Positions 8,318-18,005 of a stretch of 64,000 nucleotides of DNA are shown here, piece after piece. A program made the translations under genes and the position numbers. The stretch spans positions 1-64,000 of the forward strand of contig QENA01000038.1 in NCBI GenBank assembly GCA_003331045.1, in the 5' to 3' direction. This DNA comes from Candidatus Tokpelaia sp. JSC189. Its GTDB lineage: Bacteria; Pseudomonadota; Alphaproteobacteria; Rhizobiales; Rhizobiaceae. Within the stretch, counting starts at the first letter, position 1. Each line of letters begins with the position of its first letter. A model generated the notes under the pieces. That model saw only the letters and a program-made list of their open reading frames with translations. It was not told where the DNA came from and did not search any database.

Positions 8318-9133
8318 ATGCTTGATAATTTTTTTCTGCGTGCCCTTATTGGCTGTGTTGGTATTACACTAGCTGCAGGGCCACTTGGATGTATTGTTGT
8401 TTGGCAGCGTATGGCTTATTTTGGCGATACAATCGCACATTCAGCCTTGCTGGGGGTTGCAGTTGCTTTTATATTTCGAATTAATATGACACTTTCTGTT
8501 TTTATTGTCATGTTTATGCTTGTTGTCATTCTCCTGCTACTGCAGCGGCGACAATCCCTTTCAAGTGATTCCTTGCTGGGAATCCTATCACATTCCAGCC
8601 TTGCCATCAGCTTAACTATCCTCAGCTTTCTACCATGGGTCCGACAAGATCTTAGTGTTTACCTTTTTGGCGATATATTATCCATTTCAAAGCTTGATCT
8701 TCTTTTTATCTGGGCCGGCGGTATTACTGCTCTGCTCACTCTCATCAGGCTGTGGCAACCATTGATTGCTGCAACGATAAGCACCGATCTGGCCCAAGCC
8801 GAAGGTCTGAGCCCTGAGCGTGCAAAAATCGCTTTCATGCTGCTTCTTGCACTCATCATTGCCATTGCTATGAAAATTGTCGGTATTCTACTGATTACCG
8901 CCTTGCTCATCCTGCCTGCGGCTACAGCACGACGTCTATCCAAAACTCCTGAGCAGATGGCAGTTCTTTCTGCAGTTTTGGGTGCTTTATCAGCCATCAG
9001 TGGCCTGTATCTCTCGGCCATAGCCGATACACCATCGGGACCATCAGTTGTTGTTGCTGGCTTTGTGATGTTTCTTGTAAGCTTGCTGCCGTTCAGCCAA
9101 ATAAAAAAGATAGGGCAAATGATTAAGTCATAA
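8318..9133 (+). CDS. znuB: zinc ABC transporter permease ZnuB
   Basis: ZnuB forms the membrane channel of the ZnuABC importer (ABC-3 permease family). It has about eight hydrophobic segments, and early family motifs GPLGCIVVWQRMAYFGDTIA and HSALLGVA, plus the conserved ALLILPAATARRL near residue 200. I chose the ATG at 8318 because GGAG lies nine bases upstream; the in-frame ATG at 8303 lacks such a site. About 271 residues, normal for the family. It follows znuC after 126 bases that hold the frameshifted znuC tail. Confidence 0.95.
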   Translation: MLDNFFLRALIGCVGITLAAGPLGCIVVWQRMAYFGDTIAHSALLGVAVAFIFRINMTLSVFIVMFMLVVILLLLQRRQSLSSDSLLGILSHSSLAISLTILSFLPWVRQDLSVYLFGDILSISKLDLLFIWAGGITALLTLIRLWQPLIAATISTDLAQAEGLSPERAKIAFMLLLALIIAIAMKIVGILLITALLILPAATARRLSKTPEQMAVLSAVLGALSAISGLYLSAIADTPSGPSVVVAGFVMFLVSLLPFSQIKKIGQMIKS

Positions 9134-9190
9134 CCTTAATTCATATATTCAAAAAATCTAAGCTGCTGATAGCAGAAAGAGTGAGTACTA

Positions 9191-9592
9191 ATGTTATGCT
9201 ATGATATATTAACCCGCAACCAACGTCATGTACTTGACCTACTGCTTGCAGAAAAAACCGCATTGAGTGCCTACACTATTCTTGATCGTCTGCGTATAAA
9301 AGGATTCCGTGCACCATTACAAGTCTACCGTGCTCTTGAAAAGCTGATTAAGCTAGGCCTTGTACACCGACTTGAAAGCCTGAATGCCTTTATTGCCTGC
9401 TCTCGTCCCGAATGTGAAGAGCACAGCTTGATTGCCTTTGTCATATGCAGGAAATGCAGCAATATCATCGAATTCGATAATGGAGTCATTGACGATAATG
9501 TCAAGAAACACATGCAGACCATAAATTTTTGGCCACAGGATACAATACTGGAAATAAGGGGGATATGCGCTGGATGTCACAGCTTTGTTTAA
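9191..9592 (+). CDS. zur: Fur-family zinc uptake regulator Zur
   Basis: This 133-residue Fur-family repressor has an N-terminal winged helix (TRNQRHVLDLLLAEKTALSAYTILD... and APLQVYRALEKLIKLGLVHRLES) and a C-terminal dimerisation/metal domain. The structural-zinc cysteines are present as CRKC and CAGC. The position directly after znuB makes zinc, rather than iron or manganese, the likely effector. It would repress znuA and znuCB under zinc-replete conditions through the site at 7441-7458. Overall short for the family, as Zur proteins are. Confidence 0.9.
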   Translation: MLCYDILTRNQRHVLDLLLAEKTALSAYTILDRLRIKGFRAPLQVYRALEKLIKLGLVHRLESLNAFIACSRPECEEHSLIAFVICRKCSNIIEFDNGVIDDNVKKHMQTINFWPQDTILEIRGICAGCHSFV

Positions 9593-9605
9593 AAAGTTTT
9601 AAACA
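9586..9605. terminator. AT-rich inverted repeat at the zur stop codon
   Basis: TGTTTAAAA (9586-9594) and TTTTAAACA (9597-9605) form a perfect 9-bp inverted repeat that includes the zur TAA stop. There is no GC-rich stem and no long T-run after it, so it would be a weak intrinsic terminator at best. It is placed where the znuCB-zur transcript should end. Confidence 0.35.
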
Positions 9606-10750
9606 GCCTATTTTCAGGTTAGGGTATCTTCCAACCTGCACTATTTACTTTTAGCCTACCCAGGCAGCATACATCGCACTGGTATTTGTATTCATACCGA
9701 CAGATAAACTCTGCCTTCCCCACCCACATACTTTCGTCAATGCAAAGCATAATATTGCGGTTTAAACATAAGCAGATGCAGAACCTTACTTAAAGGTCTG
9801 GTATTCAAGTTGTAGTGGATTCTGATAAAAACCGGATTAAAAAGTTAGATAAGCAAGAAAGTTATGCTTAATCCTCCTGATACGCTGACAGCTAATTCTA
9901 CAAGAGGGAAATACCCAACAGTTCATCCTTTCACGTCACTGTCAATTTTCAGAAAGATATTGATATTGCGATAGATGGCTTACTTAACTTTTACAGTTCC
10001 TGCATTGTAATCGCCAGGTATAAAATACTGTCACAAGACCAGATAACTTATACTGAAGAGTTTTTTAGCAATCCTTATAACCCAGTCATTTGATCTTGCA
10101 CTCCGACTTGTTCTTAAACTGATTGTATCATGCAAAAAATAATATTTCTCTTTAAATTCATATTTATACTCGCTTACTCTGATATCATCTTCTCAACGGT
10201 GTACTTGTTTCTACTCTAGCTGCCATTGCCGTTAATGCCAAACATCCTTATGCTGAAAATGAATAATAAGCCTTGGAGAAAATTCAGAATCCAGAACTTA
10301 ATTGAATGTCTGGCTTTTCCCTATTGAGCCTCATCATAATCATAGGTTTTCTATTTTTTGTACGATGAAGGCAAAATCCGGATTGATAGCAAACGGGTAT
10401 AGCCATAAACAATTCAATCTAGCTTTCCGGGTTTATCATCGATGAAAGCGGTCTTTATCAACACTAAATCATTAGATTATTCGTTTTGCGGTGGTCCAAG
10501 GCATCCAATTATCATTTTTCAATAGGTTATTTGCCTAGAAGAATTTAGGAAATTGAAATTAATCCACTTTAGATTCATAAAATAACTCTCCCAAATAAAC
10601 AGCCATAAGAATGCCAAATTAACCTTTACAGGACATAAATCACTGATTGATTGGATTGAAATAACAAAAAGACAAAGGATAGAGATTTATGGCATGATTT
10701 GCATTCGATGCTATCCATCGGTCGAGGTTTTTGGCACCATCTAATAAAAA
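9593..10750. other. gene-poor, probably decayed stretch
   Basis: About 1.15 kb between zur and the Arg tRNA contains no intact gene on either strand. Short open pieces with protein-like composition are interrupted by stops, for example QAAYIALVFVFIPTDKL near 9660 and the frame at 10189-10368 listed below. This looks like eroded coding DNA rather than a regulatory region. Confidence 0.45.
10189..10368 (+). pseudogene. possible remnant of a small membrane-protein gene
   Basis: One frame reads LLNGVLVSTLAAIAVNAKHP then YAENE, two stops, ALEKIQNPELN, a stop, and MSGFSLLSLIIIIGFLFFVR before a final stop at 10366-10368. The pieces stay in one frame and show an alternation of hydrophobic and charged segments like a small membrane protein with three in-frame stops. 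I do not recognise the family. Chance cannot be excluded. Confidence 0.3.
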
Positions 10751-10827
<77 letters not shown>

Positions 10828-11214
10828 AAAGACGTCGAAATCTTCCAACTTACGCTACCTTTTAACCGATGAAAACGGATGCTTCAATCATCAAATACGT
10901 TATGATGAAAAATTCTCTAAAGTTTAAAATATCTGAGACGTAACTCTAATAATAACAGGGCACAGTTGATATTAAAACCATTCATCTATTTAAAAAAAAT
11001 GTAAGGAGCTACCTCTTTGAATATTCTAAATATCTGTTGTATTTACCAAGTTCTCAGATTTGGATCAGAGTGAGCCTGTATTCATGAGTCTTGATTAATT
11101 CGGTTTGATGCTTCATAATCCCGATGATATGGCCTTCTATTGAAAAAAATAAATCCCCAAAAAGCAGTTCGTCCTTACACTCTGAGTGAAAAAAGCAAAT
11201 ATTAAACTGAACAA
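10828..11214. other. spacer between two tRNA genes
   Basis: These 387 AT-rich bases between the Arg and Leu tRNA genes contain no gene that I can support. ATACGTTAT at 10895-10903 matches half of the putative Zur motif, but no partner half-site or target gene is present. Confidence 0.4.
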
Positions 11215-11301
11215 TGGTGCGGTCGAGAAGACTCGAACTTCCACGGGTTGCCCCACAGCGACCTCAACGCTGCGCGTCTACCAAAATTCCGCCACGACCG
11301 C
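11215..11301 (-). tRNA. tRNA-Leu (anticodon GAG)
   Basis: The minus strand folds as an 87-base class II tRNA. It has acceptor GCGGTCG/CGACCGC, an anticodon stem CAGCG/CGCTG around loop TTGAGGT, a long variable arm TGGGGCAACCCGT, a T arm with TTCGAGT, discriminator A and an encoded CCA. Anticodon GAG reads CUC and CUU leucine codons. Confidence 0.95.
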
Positions 11302-11474
11302 ACATGCTAGAAAACAGAATTCCTCAGTTGCTGGGAATTAACAAATTACCCAGTCTGTTACAAGCCCCCTGTCATTTCTTTTTTTCTAATCATTGAAAGT
11401 ACAGAAACTACAAATCATCCCCTAAAAGAACAGTACCGCATAAAATAGATAGAACTACAAAATATTTGAACTGT

Positions 11475-11894
11475 CTATGGTAATGGAGAATCAATTTCCA
11501 TATACACTGTACCTTTATCTATCCTGATCTTCCGGTAAAAACAACTTCTAGCACCCGTATGACATGCGGTTCCTACTCCCATGACTTGCACCTTAAGCCA
11601 TACTGCATCTTGGTCGCAATCAGTGCGAATTTCTCTGACAGACAAAAAATTTCCCGAGCTTTCACCTTTTTTCCACAAACTGCTGCGCGATCGTGACCAG
11701 AAATGTGCAATGCCTGTCTCAAGTGTCAGGCTAAGAGCCTGCACATTCATATGGGCAACCATAAGCAATTCGCCATAGGCCTCATGGGTAACAACAGCAG
11801 TTAATAAGCCATTTGCGTCGAAACGCGGCGTAAAAAAAACGGCTTCTTCCTTTGTTTTCTTATCTTCTGATTCAGGAAAAAAACTGACAACCAT
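11475..11894 (-). CDS. hisI: phosphoribosyl-AMP cyclohydrolase HisI
   Basis: HisI opens the adenine ring of phosphoribosyl-AMP in histidine synthesis and is a zinc/magnesium enzyme. The 139-residue protein has the family motifs [33 protein letters not shown], the metal-binding DCDQDA, and [11 protein letters not shown] with the zinc cysteines. It is the cyclohydrolase alone, without a HisE domain, as in Rhizobiales. The ATG overlaps the folE stop (TGATG), so translation is coupled. No other his genes are in the window. Confidence 0.96.
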   Translation of the reverse strand: MVVSFFPESEDKKTKEEAVFFTPRFDANGLLTAVVTHEAYGELLMVAHMNVQALSLTLETGIAHFWSRSRSSLWKKGESSGNFLSVREIRTDCDQDAVWLKVQVMGVGTACHTGARSCFYRKIRIDKGTVYMEIDSPLP

Positions 11895-12523
11895 CAGCAG
11901 CGCCCCTGCATTTCCATAATAAAATGAATCTGCGCTTTTTCATCCTTTTTATATGTTCCATGGAAAGCAGACGTGATTGTGGTTGCACCTTGTTTACCCA
12001 CACCTCGCATACTCATACAAAGATGTTCAGCCTCAATAAATACAGCTACACCACGCGGCTTCAGATGTGTGTTCAGCGCATCAGCTATCTGAGCTGTCAT
12101 TGCTTCCTGCGTCTGCAACCGTCGGGCAAAAACCTCAACAACACGGAAAATTTTGGAAAGACCAATAAGCTTGCCATCAGGCAGATAACCCACATGTGCC
12201 TTGCCAACTATTGGCACCATATGATGCTCACAATGAGAAAAGAACGGCATATCTCTTATAATCACGGGCTCACTATAACCTGCGACATCCTCAAAAACTA
12301 TTCCGAGAATTTCTTCTACCGACTGGTTATATCCGCTAAAAAATTCACCATAAGCCTTAGCAACCCTTGCGGGCGTATTCAGCAGACCTTCACGTGCTGG
12401 ATTTTCTCCCGCCCAGAGGAGCAATATGCGGATAGCTTCTTCTGCTTCTTCTTTTGTCGGGTGTTTTGCGCCAAGCATCCTGAATGATTCTTTATCGTCT
12501 CTATTTGTTAAAAAAGCTTTCAT
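11894..12523 (-). CDS. folE: GTP cyclohydrolase I (zinc-dependent type IA)
   Basis: FolE converts GTP to 7,8-dihydroneopterin triphosphate, the first step of folate synthesis. The type IA hallmarks are present: [40 protein letters not shown] with the zinc ligands Cys and His, and [11 protein letters not shown] with the third ligand. I chose the ATG at 12523 because GGAGAA lies just upstream; the longer frame to 12577 adds an unlikely leader. About 209 residues. It is the first gene of folE-hisI. A palindrome matching the znu-locus site lies about 60 bases upstream, suggesting zinc-responsive control. Confidence 0.96.
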   Translation of the reverse strand: MKAFLTNRDDKESFRMLGAKHPTKEEAEEAIRILLLWAGENPAREGLLNTPARVAKAYGEFFSGYNQSVEEILGIVFEDVAGYSEPVIIRDMPFFSHCEHHMVPIVGKAHVGYLPDGKLIGLSKIFRVVEVFARRLQTQEAMTAQIADALNTHLKPRGVAVFIEAEHLCMSMRGVGKQGATTITSAFHGTYKKDEKAQIHFIMEMQGRC

Positions 12524-12583
12524 TATTATTCTCCAGCCAAGCCTTGTCAGTGTCAAAGACCCTAGCGCATAATACAAATTAGG

Positions 12584-12595
12584 CGTTATATAACG
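12584..12595. promoter_or_regulatory. palindrome CGTTATATAACG upstream of folE, Zur-box-like
   Basis: CGTTATATAACG is a perfect 12-bp palindrome in the divergent promoter between folE and the NifU-like gene. It extends to ATATAACGTAT on the right, identical to 11 bases of the putative Zur site at 7441-7458. That shared core suggests the same regulator binds both. Confidence 0.5.
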
Positions 12596-12648
12596 TATTA
12601 ATAAAAGATTAAAAGAATTATTTTATTCTAAGCAATAATGACTTAACG

Positions 12649-13074
12649 ATGATTAATGAAATCTATAATAGCAAAATCCTAGAATATGCAGCCCGTATCG
12701 GACGGCTTGGTCGGCTGGCAAATCCTGATGCTTCAGCGCACAAGCACTCCAAATTATGCGGCTCAACCATTACGATTGACCTGAAAATGGAGGATAGTGT
12801 CGTGATTAATTTTGCTCAGGAAGTACGCGCCTGCGCCCTTGGGCAGGCCTCTGCCGCTATCATGGCACAGCATATTATTGGTGCAAGAGCAAAGGAACTC
12901 AAAACTTTAAGGAAAACAATGCTAGCAATGCTGACAGAAAACGGGCCTATACCAGCAGGAAAATTTGCTGATTTTTCCTGCCTTCAGCCCGTGAAGAATT
13001 ATAAAGCCCGTCAAGCATCAACCATGCTTATTTTTGAAGCAATAGTCGATTGTATAGAACAGATTGAAAAATGA
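12649..13074 (+). CDS. IscU/NifU N-terminal-type iron-sulfur scaffold protein
   Basis: This is a 141-residue member of the NifU N-terminal/IscU-like superfamily. It has NPDASAHKHSKLCGSTITID with the first conserved Cys, ACALGQASAAIMA with the second, and a late C in FSCLQPVKNYKARQ, matching the three-cysteine layout of scaffold proteins. In Rhizobiales this protein is commonly encoded directly before yidD, as here, where the two genes are nearly contiguous. It probably assembles or transfers Fe-S clusters, although the precise role of this branch is not established. No strong ribosome-binding site precedes the ATG. Confidence 0.85.
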   Translation: MINEIYNSKILEYAARIGRLGRLANPDASAHKHSKLCGSTITIDLKMEDSVVINFAQEVRACALGQASAAIMAQHIIGARAKELKTLRKTMLAMLTENGPIPAGKFADFSCLQPVKNYKARQASTMLIFEAIVDCIEQIEK

Positions 13075-13087
13075 AACGTGGAATCTC

Positions 13088-13441
13088 ATGAACAGGCTGA
13101 AAAACACGACACGCAATTATGATGTTCGTTGGCATAAGACACCAGGACGACTTATCGGTACTACACTAGTGCGCTGTTACCAGCTTACACTTTCTAGTTT
13201 TGTCGGCAGGCACTGCCGACATTTACCCACCTGTTCGGAATATTCTTATGAAGCGATCGCACGCCATGGCCTTTGGGCTGGAGGATGGATGGGTTTTTTC
13301 CGGCTTATACGGTGCGGTCCTTTCGGTACCTATGGTTTTGACCCGGTACCACTTGTTCTTGGAAACCATTGTTATTGGTATACTCCGTGGCGCTATTGGG
13401 AACTGGGCGCGAATAAAGAGGAAGCTCATGGAAATAACTGA
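13088..13441 (+). CDS. yidD: membrane protein insertion efficiency factor YidD
   Basis: YidD is a small protein that assists YidC-dependent insertion of inner-membrane proteins. The family signature is clear: LVRCYQLTLSSFVGRHCRHLPTCSEYS spread over the centre, then EAIARHGLWAGGW, RLIRCGPFGTYGFDPVP. I chose the ATG at 13088. A TTG at 13064 would overlap the preceding stop and add eight residues. About 117 residues. It is likely co-transcribed with the scaffold gene upstream. Confidence 0.93.
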   Translation: MNRLKNTTRNYDVRWHKTPGRLIGTTLVRCYQLTLSSFVGRHCRHLPTCSEYSYEAIARHGLWAGGWMGFFRLIRCGPFGTYGFDPVPLVLGNHCYWYTPWRYWELGANKEEAHGNN

Positions 13442-13600
13442 GTTTGATTATAACCTTTGTTTCATCATTTGAACCACAATAGCTCTTCCTTTTTTCAGTT
13501 ATTCTTACTAAATTAGAACAATATCTGGCTTTATTTATAAAAGCCTTTCTGATCAATCCCACTCGCATTCGTTGGCGGAACTGGATAACGAGGTCTGCAC

Positions 13601-15571
13601 GTGTCTGAAATAATTTCCCTTTCTTTTCCTGATGGCTCAAAACGCGACTATGCCGTTGGTATAACTGGCGCAGAGCTTTCTCAATCCATTTCCAGATCAT
13701 TGGGAAAGAAGGCTATTGCCTATAGCTTTGACAATATTCTATATGATCTTGCCGATCCTATCATTACATCCGGTGTAATTGAAATTATCACCCGAGATGA
13801 TCCTCGGGCGCTTGAGCTTATTCGCCACGACTGCGCCCACGTCCTAGCAGAAGCGGTACAGAAACTTTTTCCCGACACACAGGTAACAATCGGCCCTGTT
13901 ATTGAGAATGGCTTTTACTATGATTTTGCCCGCAAGCAGCCTTTTACTCCTAATGACTTGATAGTTATTGAAAAAAAAATGCGGGAAATTATCACCCACA
14001 ATAAACCGTTTACGAAAGCAGTCTGGCCACGGGAAAAAGCGAAGAAAATTTTTGCTGAAAAGGGTGAGTTTTATAAGGTTGAGCTGATTGATAAGATTCC
14101 ACAGGACCAAGATATAAAAATCTATTTTCAAAAAGACTGGTTTGATCTATGCCGCGGGCCGCATATGGTTTCGACTGGCCAGATTGGCAATGCCTTCAAG
14201 TTAGTGAAAGTGACCGGAGCCTATTGGCGTGGTGATTCTAGCAACCCGATGCTAACCCGTATTTACGGCATAGCCTTTGCCAATGAGAATGATCTCAAAA
14301 CCTATCTGGCCATGCTCGAAGAAGCAGAAAAGCGTGATCATCGCCGCTTGGGCCGAGAGATGGATCTCTTTCATTTTCAGGAAGAAGGCTCGGGTATGGT
14401 TTTCTGGCACGCGAAGGGCTGGAAATTATTCCAGAATTTGGTGAGCTATATGCGCCGACGACTGGATGATGGTGGTTATATGGAAGTGAATGCGCCGCAA
14501 GTCCTAGACAAATCGCTTTGGGAAATTTCTGGTCATTGGGGCTGGTATAAGGAAAATATGTTCAAGGTCATACCAGCGAGCAATGATGATGAGCGCATTT
14601 ATGTCCTGAAGCCTATGAACTGTCCTGGCCATGTGCAGATATTCAAGCACGGACTTAAATCCTATCGTGATCTGCCGATCAAAATGGCAGAATTTGGTGT
14701 TGTACACCGCTATGAGCCTTCGGGTTCCCTGCATGGACTGATGAGGGTGCGTGGTTTTACACAAGATGACGCGCATATATTCTGTATGGATGAACAGCTT
14801 GCTGATGAATGCCTGCAGATCAATGATCTTATTCTTTCCACCTATGCAGATTTTGGATTTGAGGAAATTACTGTCAAGCTTTCAACCCGACCGGAAAAAC
14901 GTGTCGGCTCCGACGCGCTATGGGACCAGGCGGAAAGTATTATGGCAGATGTACTTAAAACCATTGAGCAAAAATCAGATGGCCGTGTCAAGACTGCTAT
15001 TCTCCCCAAAGAAGGGGCATTTTATGGGCCGAAATTTGAATACATACTGAAAGATGCCATCGGCCGCAAATGGCAATGCGGCACAACACAGGTTGATTTC
15101 AATCTACCAGAGCGGTTTGGTGCCTTTTATATAGATAGGGATTCAAGAAAACGCCAGCCGGTGATGATTCACCGGGCAATCTGTGGCTCGATGGAACGCT
15201 TCCTTGGCATTCTGATTGAAAACTTTTCTGGACATATGCCACTGTGGTTTGCGCCGCATCAGGTTGTTGTTGCAACGATCACATCGGATGCAGATGAGTA
15301 TGCCAGACAGACAACAGCTAAGCTGAAAGCTGCAGGCTTGATTGCCACATCTGATCTGCGCAATGAAAAGATCAACTACAAGGTACGTGAACATTCATTG
15401 CAGAAAGTGCCAATAATTCTGATCTGTGGCAAACGCGAAGCTGAACACGGTACAGTTAATGTACGCCGACTTGGTTCAAAGGACCAAGTAGAACTGCTAC
15501 TTGATGAACTAATTCTACAGCTGTCAGAAGAAGCAATACCACCTGATATTCGCCGCGCAAACCGAATATGA
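13601..15571 (+). CDS. thrS: threonyl-tRNA synthetase
   Basis: ThrRS charges tRNA-Thr and edits misacylated serine. The 656-residue protein starts from GTG and carries, in order, the TGS domain ([13 protein letters not shown]), the editing domain with [11 protein letters not shown] (HxxxH) and the distal editing Cys in DLCRGPH, and the class II catalytic core with [11 protein letters not shown] (zinc Cys), [22 protein letters not shown] split over motif 2, and the motif 3 region [12 protein letters not shown]. The anticodon-binding domain closes the protein. It is a complete housekeeping enzyme with its own promoter region of about 160 bases. Confidence 0.98.
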   Translation: MSEIISLSFPDGSKRDYAVGITGAELSQSISRSLGKKAIAYSFDNILYDLADPIITSGVIEIITRDDPRALELIRHDCAHVLAEAVQKLFPDTQVTIGPVIENGFYYDFARKQPFTPNDLIVIEKKMREIITHNKPFTKAVWPREKAKKIFAEKGEFYKVELIDKIPQDQDIKIYFQKDWFDLCRGPHMVSTGQIGNAFKLVKVTGAYWRGDSSNPMLTRIYGIAFANENDLKTYLAMLEEAEKRDHRRLGREMDLFHFQEEGSGMVFWHAKGWKLFQNLVSYMRRRLDDGGYMEVNAPQVLDKSLWEISGHWGWYKENMFKVIPASNDDERIYVLKPMNCPGHVQIFKHGLKSYRDLPIKMAEFGVVHRYEPSGSLHGLMRVRGFTQDDAHIFCMDEQLADECLQINDLILSTYADFGFEEITVKLSTRPEKRVGSDALWDQAESIMADVLKTIEQKSDGRVKTAILPKEGAFYGPKFEYILKDAIGRKWQCGTTQVDFNLPERFGAFYIDRDSRKRQPVMIHRAICGSMERFLGILIENFSGHMPLWFAPHQVVVATITSDADEYARQTTAKLKAAGLIATSDLRNEKINYKVREHSLQKVPIILICGKREAEHGTVNVRRLGSKDQVELLLDELILQLSEEAIPPDIRRANRI

Positions 15572-15999
15572 ACAAATGCTGATTTATCTGATGACAGAAG
15601 TGCGGATTAAGCAAAATTTTCCAATCATAAAATGCAGACTGGCAAAATTTTATAAAGATAGTTACGAATTTTAGGAATTTTTGTCCGTTGATTATGATAT
15701 ATCTTTTTCGTATGCACAGAGCGTCATGCTGTATTCTTTTAAAGAATGGCGCTCCATTGCCATACACTAAAGCATATAATTGGTTTAATGGGGACAGTTT
15801 ATAACTTTAGACTTTCTGCCCTAAATAGGCAATAAAACATGAAAATCCAGAGTGTTTCACCCTCTGGGTTACATTTTAGCATAGTTTCTGATGATGCCTA
15901 TGTCCCTATGTCTACCCTGAAACAGAGACCTTGCATTAAGATTCACTTTGGATTAGCCAGAGAGATCATTTTTTAAACATCTGCAAATGACGGATAGGT
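15572..15999. other. non-coding stretch between thrS and gatB
   Basis: No gene is seen in these 428 bases. A hairpin at 15844-15870 (listed separately) is the only structure of note. The remainder is AT-rich with no recognisable RNA gene. Confidence 0.4.
15844..15870 (+). repeat. 9-bp hairpin upstream of gatB
   Basis: AATCCAGAG (15844-15852) and CTCTGGGTT (15862-15870) pair over nine positions with one T-G wobble, leaving a 9-base loop. No T-run follows, so it is not a standard terminator. It could be an element of the gatB leader or a thrS-side RNA end. Function unknown. Confidence 0.3.
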
Positions 16000-17499
16000 A
16001 TGACCATCATTGATACACGTGTCCCCGACCTCAAACGCTTGATTTCTGGTGCAATCGACAACTGGGAAGTGGTTATTGGCATGGAGGTCCATGCTCAAGT
16101 AAGCTCTCGATCAAAACTGTTCTCAGGTGCTTCAACCAACTTCGGTTCCGAACCGAATGCTAATGTTTCACTTGTAGATGCAGCAATGCCGGGCATGCTG
16201 CCGGTTATCAACAGAGAATGTGTGCGCCAAGCAATCAGGACAGGCCTTGGCCTTAAAGCGAAAATCAATCTGAAATCGGTTTTTGACCGCAAGAATTATT
16301 TCTATCCTGATCTGCCGCAAGGCTATCAGATTTCCCAATTTCAGCAACCTATTGTGGGTGAAGGAAAGATAACTATTTCTGTCGGACCTGACAGCCATGG
16401 TCAGTTTGAGGATATAGAAATTGGTATCGAACAGTTGCATCTGGAACAGGATGCAGGCAAATCTATACACGATCAGCATCCGACTATGTCTTTTGTCGAT
16501 CTTAATCGTTCTGGCATTGCACTGATGGAAATTATTTCAAAACCGGATATGCGCTCAGCTGATGAAGCCAAAGCTTATCTAACAAAATTGCGCAGTATCG
16601 TCCGTTATCTAGGAACCTGTAACGGCAATATGAATGAAGGCTCCATGCGAGCTGATGTCAATGTTTCTATTCGTAGGCCGGGCGAGTCTTTCGGTACGCG
16701 CTGCGAAATAAAGAATGTCAATTCAATCCGTTTTGTCGGACAGGCAATTGATTATGAAGCCCATCGCCAAATTGCTATTCTGGAGAATGGAGGAACAATT
16801 GATCAGGAAACTCGCCTTTTCAATGCGGCAAAAGGCGAAACCTATTCCATGCGCTCAAAGGAAGAGGCGCATGATTACCGTTATTTCCCAGACCCTGATC
16901 TTTTGCCACTTGAGTTTAACCAGTCTTTTGTTGATGATCTGGCAGCTGAGCTGCCAGAACTACCGGATGACAAGAAAAACCGTCTTATTGCGAAAGCGGG
17001 TTTGACAGCTTATGATGCCTCTATTCTTGTAATAGAAAAAGAAATTGCCGATTATTTTGAAACGGTCGCCAAGGGGCGTGATAGTAAGATAGTAGCAAAT
17101 TGGGTTATCAATGACCTTCTCGGCGCACTGAACAAAGCCGAACTGGATATTGAAAAAACACCGGTTTCACCTGAACAGCTTGGTGCCATTATCGACCTTA
17201 TCAAACAGGGCATAATTTCAGGTAAGATTGCCAAAAAACTGTTTGAAATTGTCTGGAACGAGGGTGGAAATCCGGCTGAAATTATTGATCAGCGCGGGAT
17301 GAAGCAGATCACGGACACCGATGCAATTAAAAAGATTGTGGATCAGATTATTACCGACAATCCAGACAAACTTGCACAAGTTAGAAAGAAATCGACCCTT
17401 TCCAGCTGGTTTGTCGGACAGGTCATGAAAGCGACTGACGGCAAAGCTAATCCACAGGCAGTCAATGCTCTCGTTAAAAAAAAACTTGGACTTGAATAA
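16000..17499 (+). CDS. gatB: Asp-tRNA(Asn)/Glu-tRNA(Gln) amidotransferase subunit B
   Basis: GatB, with GatA and GatC, converts Glu-tRNA(Gln) and Asp-tRNA(Asn) into the correctly amidated forms. The 499-residue protein has the GatB signature [52 protein letters not shown] and a C-terminal YqeY-like tail ([18 protein letters not shown]). It stands alone here; gatC and gatA are usually elsewhere in Rhizobiales. Together with the non-discriminating GltX further along, it implies that tRNA-Gln is made by transamidation. Confidence 0.98.
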   Translation: MTIIDTRVPDLKRLISGAIDNWEVVIGMEVHAQVSSRSKLFSGASTNFGSEPNANVSLVDAAMPGMLPVINRECVRQAIRTGLGLKAKINLKSVFDRKNYFYPDLPQGYQISQFQQPIVGEGKITISVGPDSHGQFEDIEIGIEQLHLEQDAGKSIHDQHPTMSFVDLNRSGIALMEIISKPDMRSADEAKAYLTKLRSIVRYLGTCNGNMNEGSMRADVNVSIRRPGESFGTRCEIKNVNSIRFVGQAIDYEAHRQIAILENGGTIDQETRLFNAAKGETYSMRSKEEAHDYRYFPDPDLLPLEFNQSFVDDLAAELPELPDDKKNRLIAKAGLTAYDASILVIEKEIADYFETVAKGRDSKIVANWVINDLLGALNKAELDIEKTPVSPEQLGAIIDLIKQGIISGKIAKKLFEIVWNEGGNPAEIIDQRGMKQITDTDAIKKIVDQIITDNPDKLAQVRKKSTLSSWFVGQVMKATDGKANPQAVNALVKKKLGLE

Positions 17500-18005
17500 C
17501 TAATTATGTGGCTTTACGCAAAGCAATACAGGATGGCATAATGGGAGTGCGCCTTTTCGTTCTTAACTGTAGCACACAACTTACGATGGTGCGTTTCGTG
17601 TGCGATAACTTGGTGAAATAACATTCCGATAGTTATTCTTGTGCCATCCAGAAACAATATCTGTCAAACTCTTTATCCGAATATATTATTTTCGATGATG
17701 GAAAAGTCCTGTGCGGTGCACAAATTCACGGTTGACTATATACCTAAACCACAGGAGGATCCGAAAAGCTTTACTGAAAAACGGAACTTGTTTTCCTGCG
17801 GCAAAAGATATAGACTTCTGCAGTTCTGGGAATAGCAGAATTATAAAAGTGTCAATAAATAATCCACCTAGACAGCTAAAAATTCGGATTATAGTGGGGA
17901 AAAGCCCTGATTCTTAGTCTTGCCTTTAAGGTATTGATAAAATCGTAAAAATGGTAATTTTAATTACCTAATCTGATATCGAGATGGTTCAGGAGCAAGT
18001 AAAAG
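17500..18005. other. decayed stretch after gatB
   Basis: About 500 bases without an intact gene. Immediately after gatB a frame from 17508 (GTG) to 17621 reads VALRKAIQDGIMGVRLFVLN and then a stop-interrupted continuation. This resembles the N-terminus of a GNAT acetyltransferase, a gene I recall between gatB and the NDUFA12-like gene in relatives. The rest is too degraded to assign. Confidence 0.35.
17508..17621 (+). pseudogene. possible remnant of a GNAT acetyltransferase N-terminus
   Basis: Thirty-seven codons read VALRKAIQDGIMGVRLFVLN and continue to a stop at 17619-17621. The opening resembles the LRxAxxDDxxxIRxLV start of GNAT proteins. No acetyl-CoA-binding motif follows in any frame. 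Assignment rests on weak similarity and remembered gene order. Confidence 0.25.

Noticed and set aside
10895..10903. Third partial match (ATACGTTAT) to the putative Zur motif
   Set aside because: Only one half-site matches and it lies between two tRNA genes with no zinc-related target. Chance is likely in AT-rich sequence.
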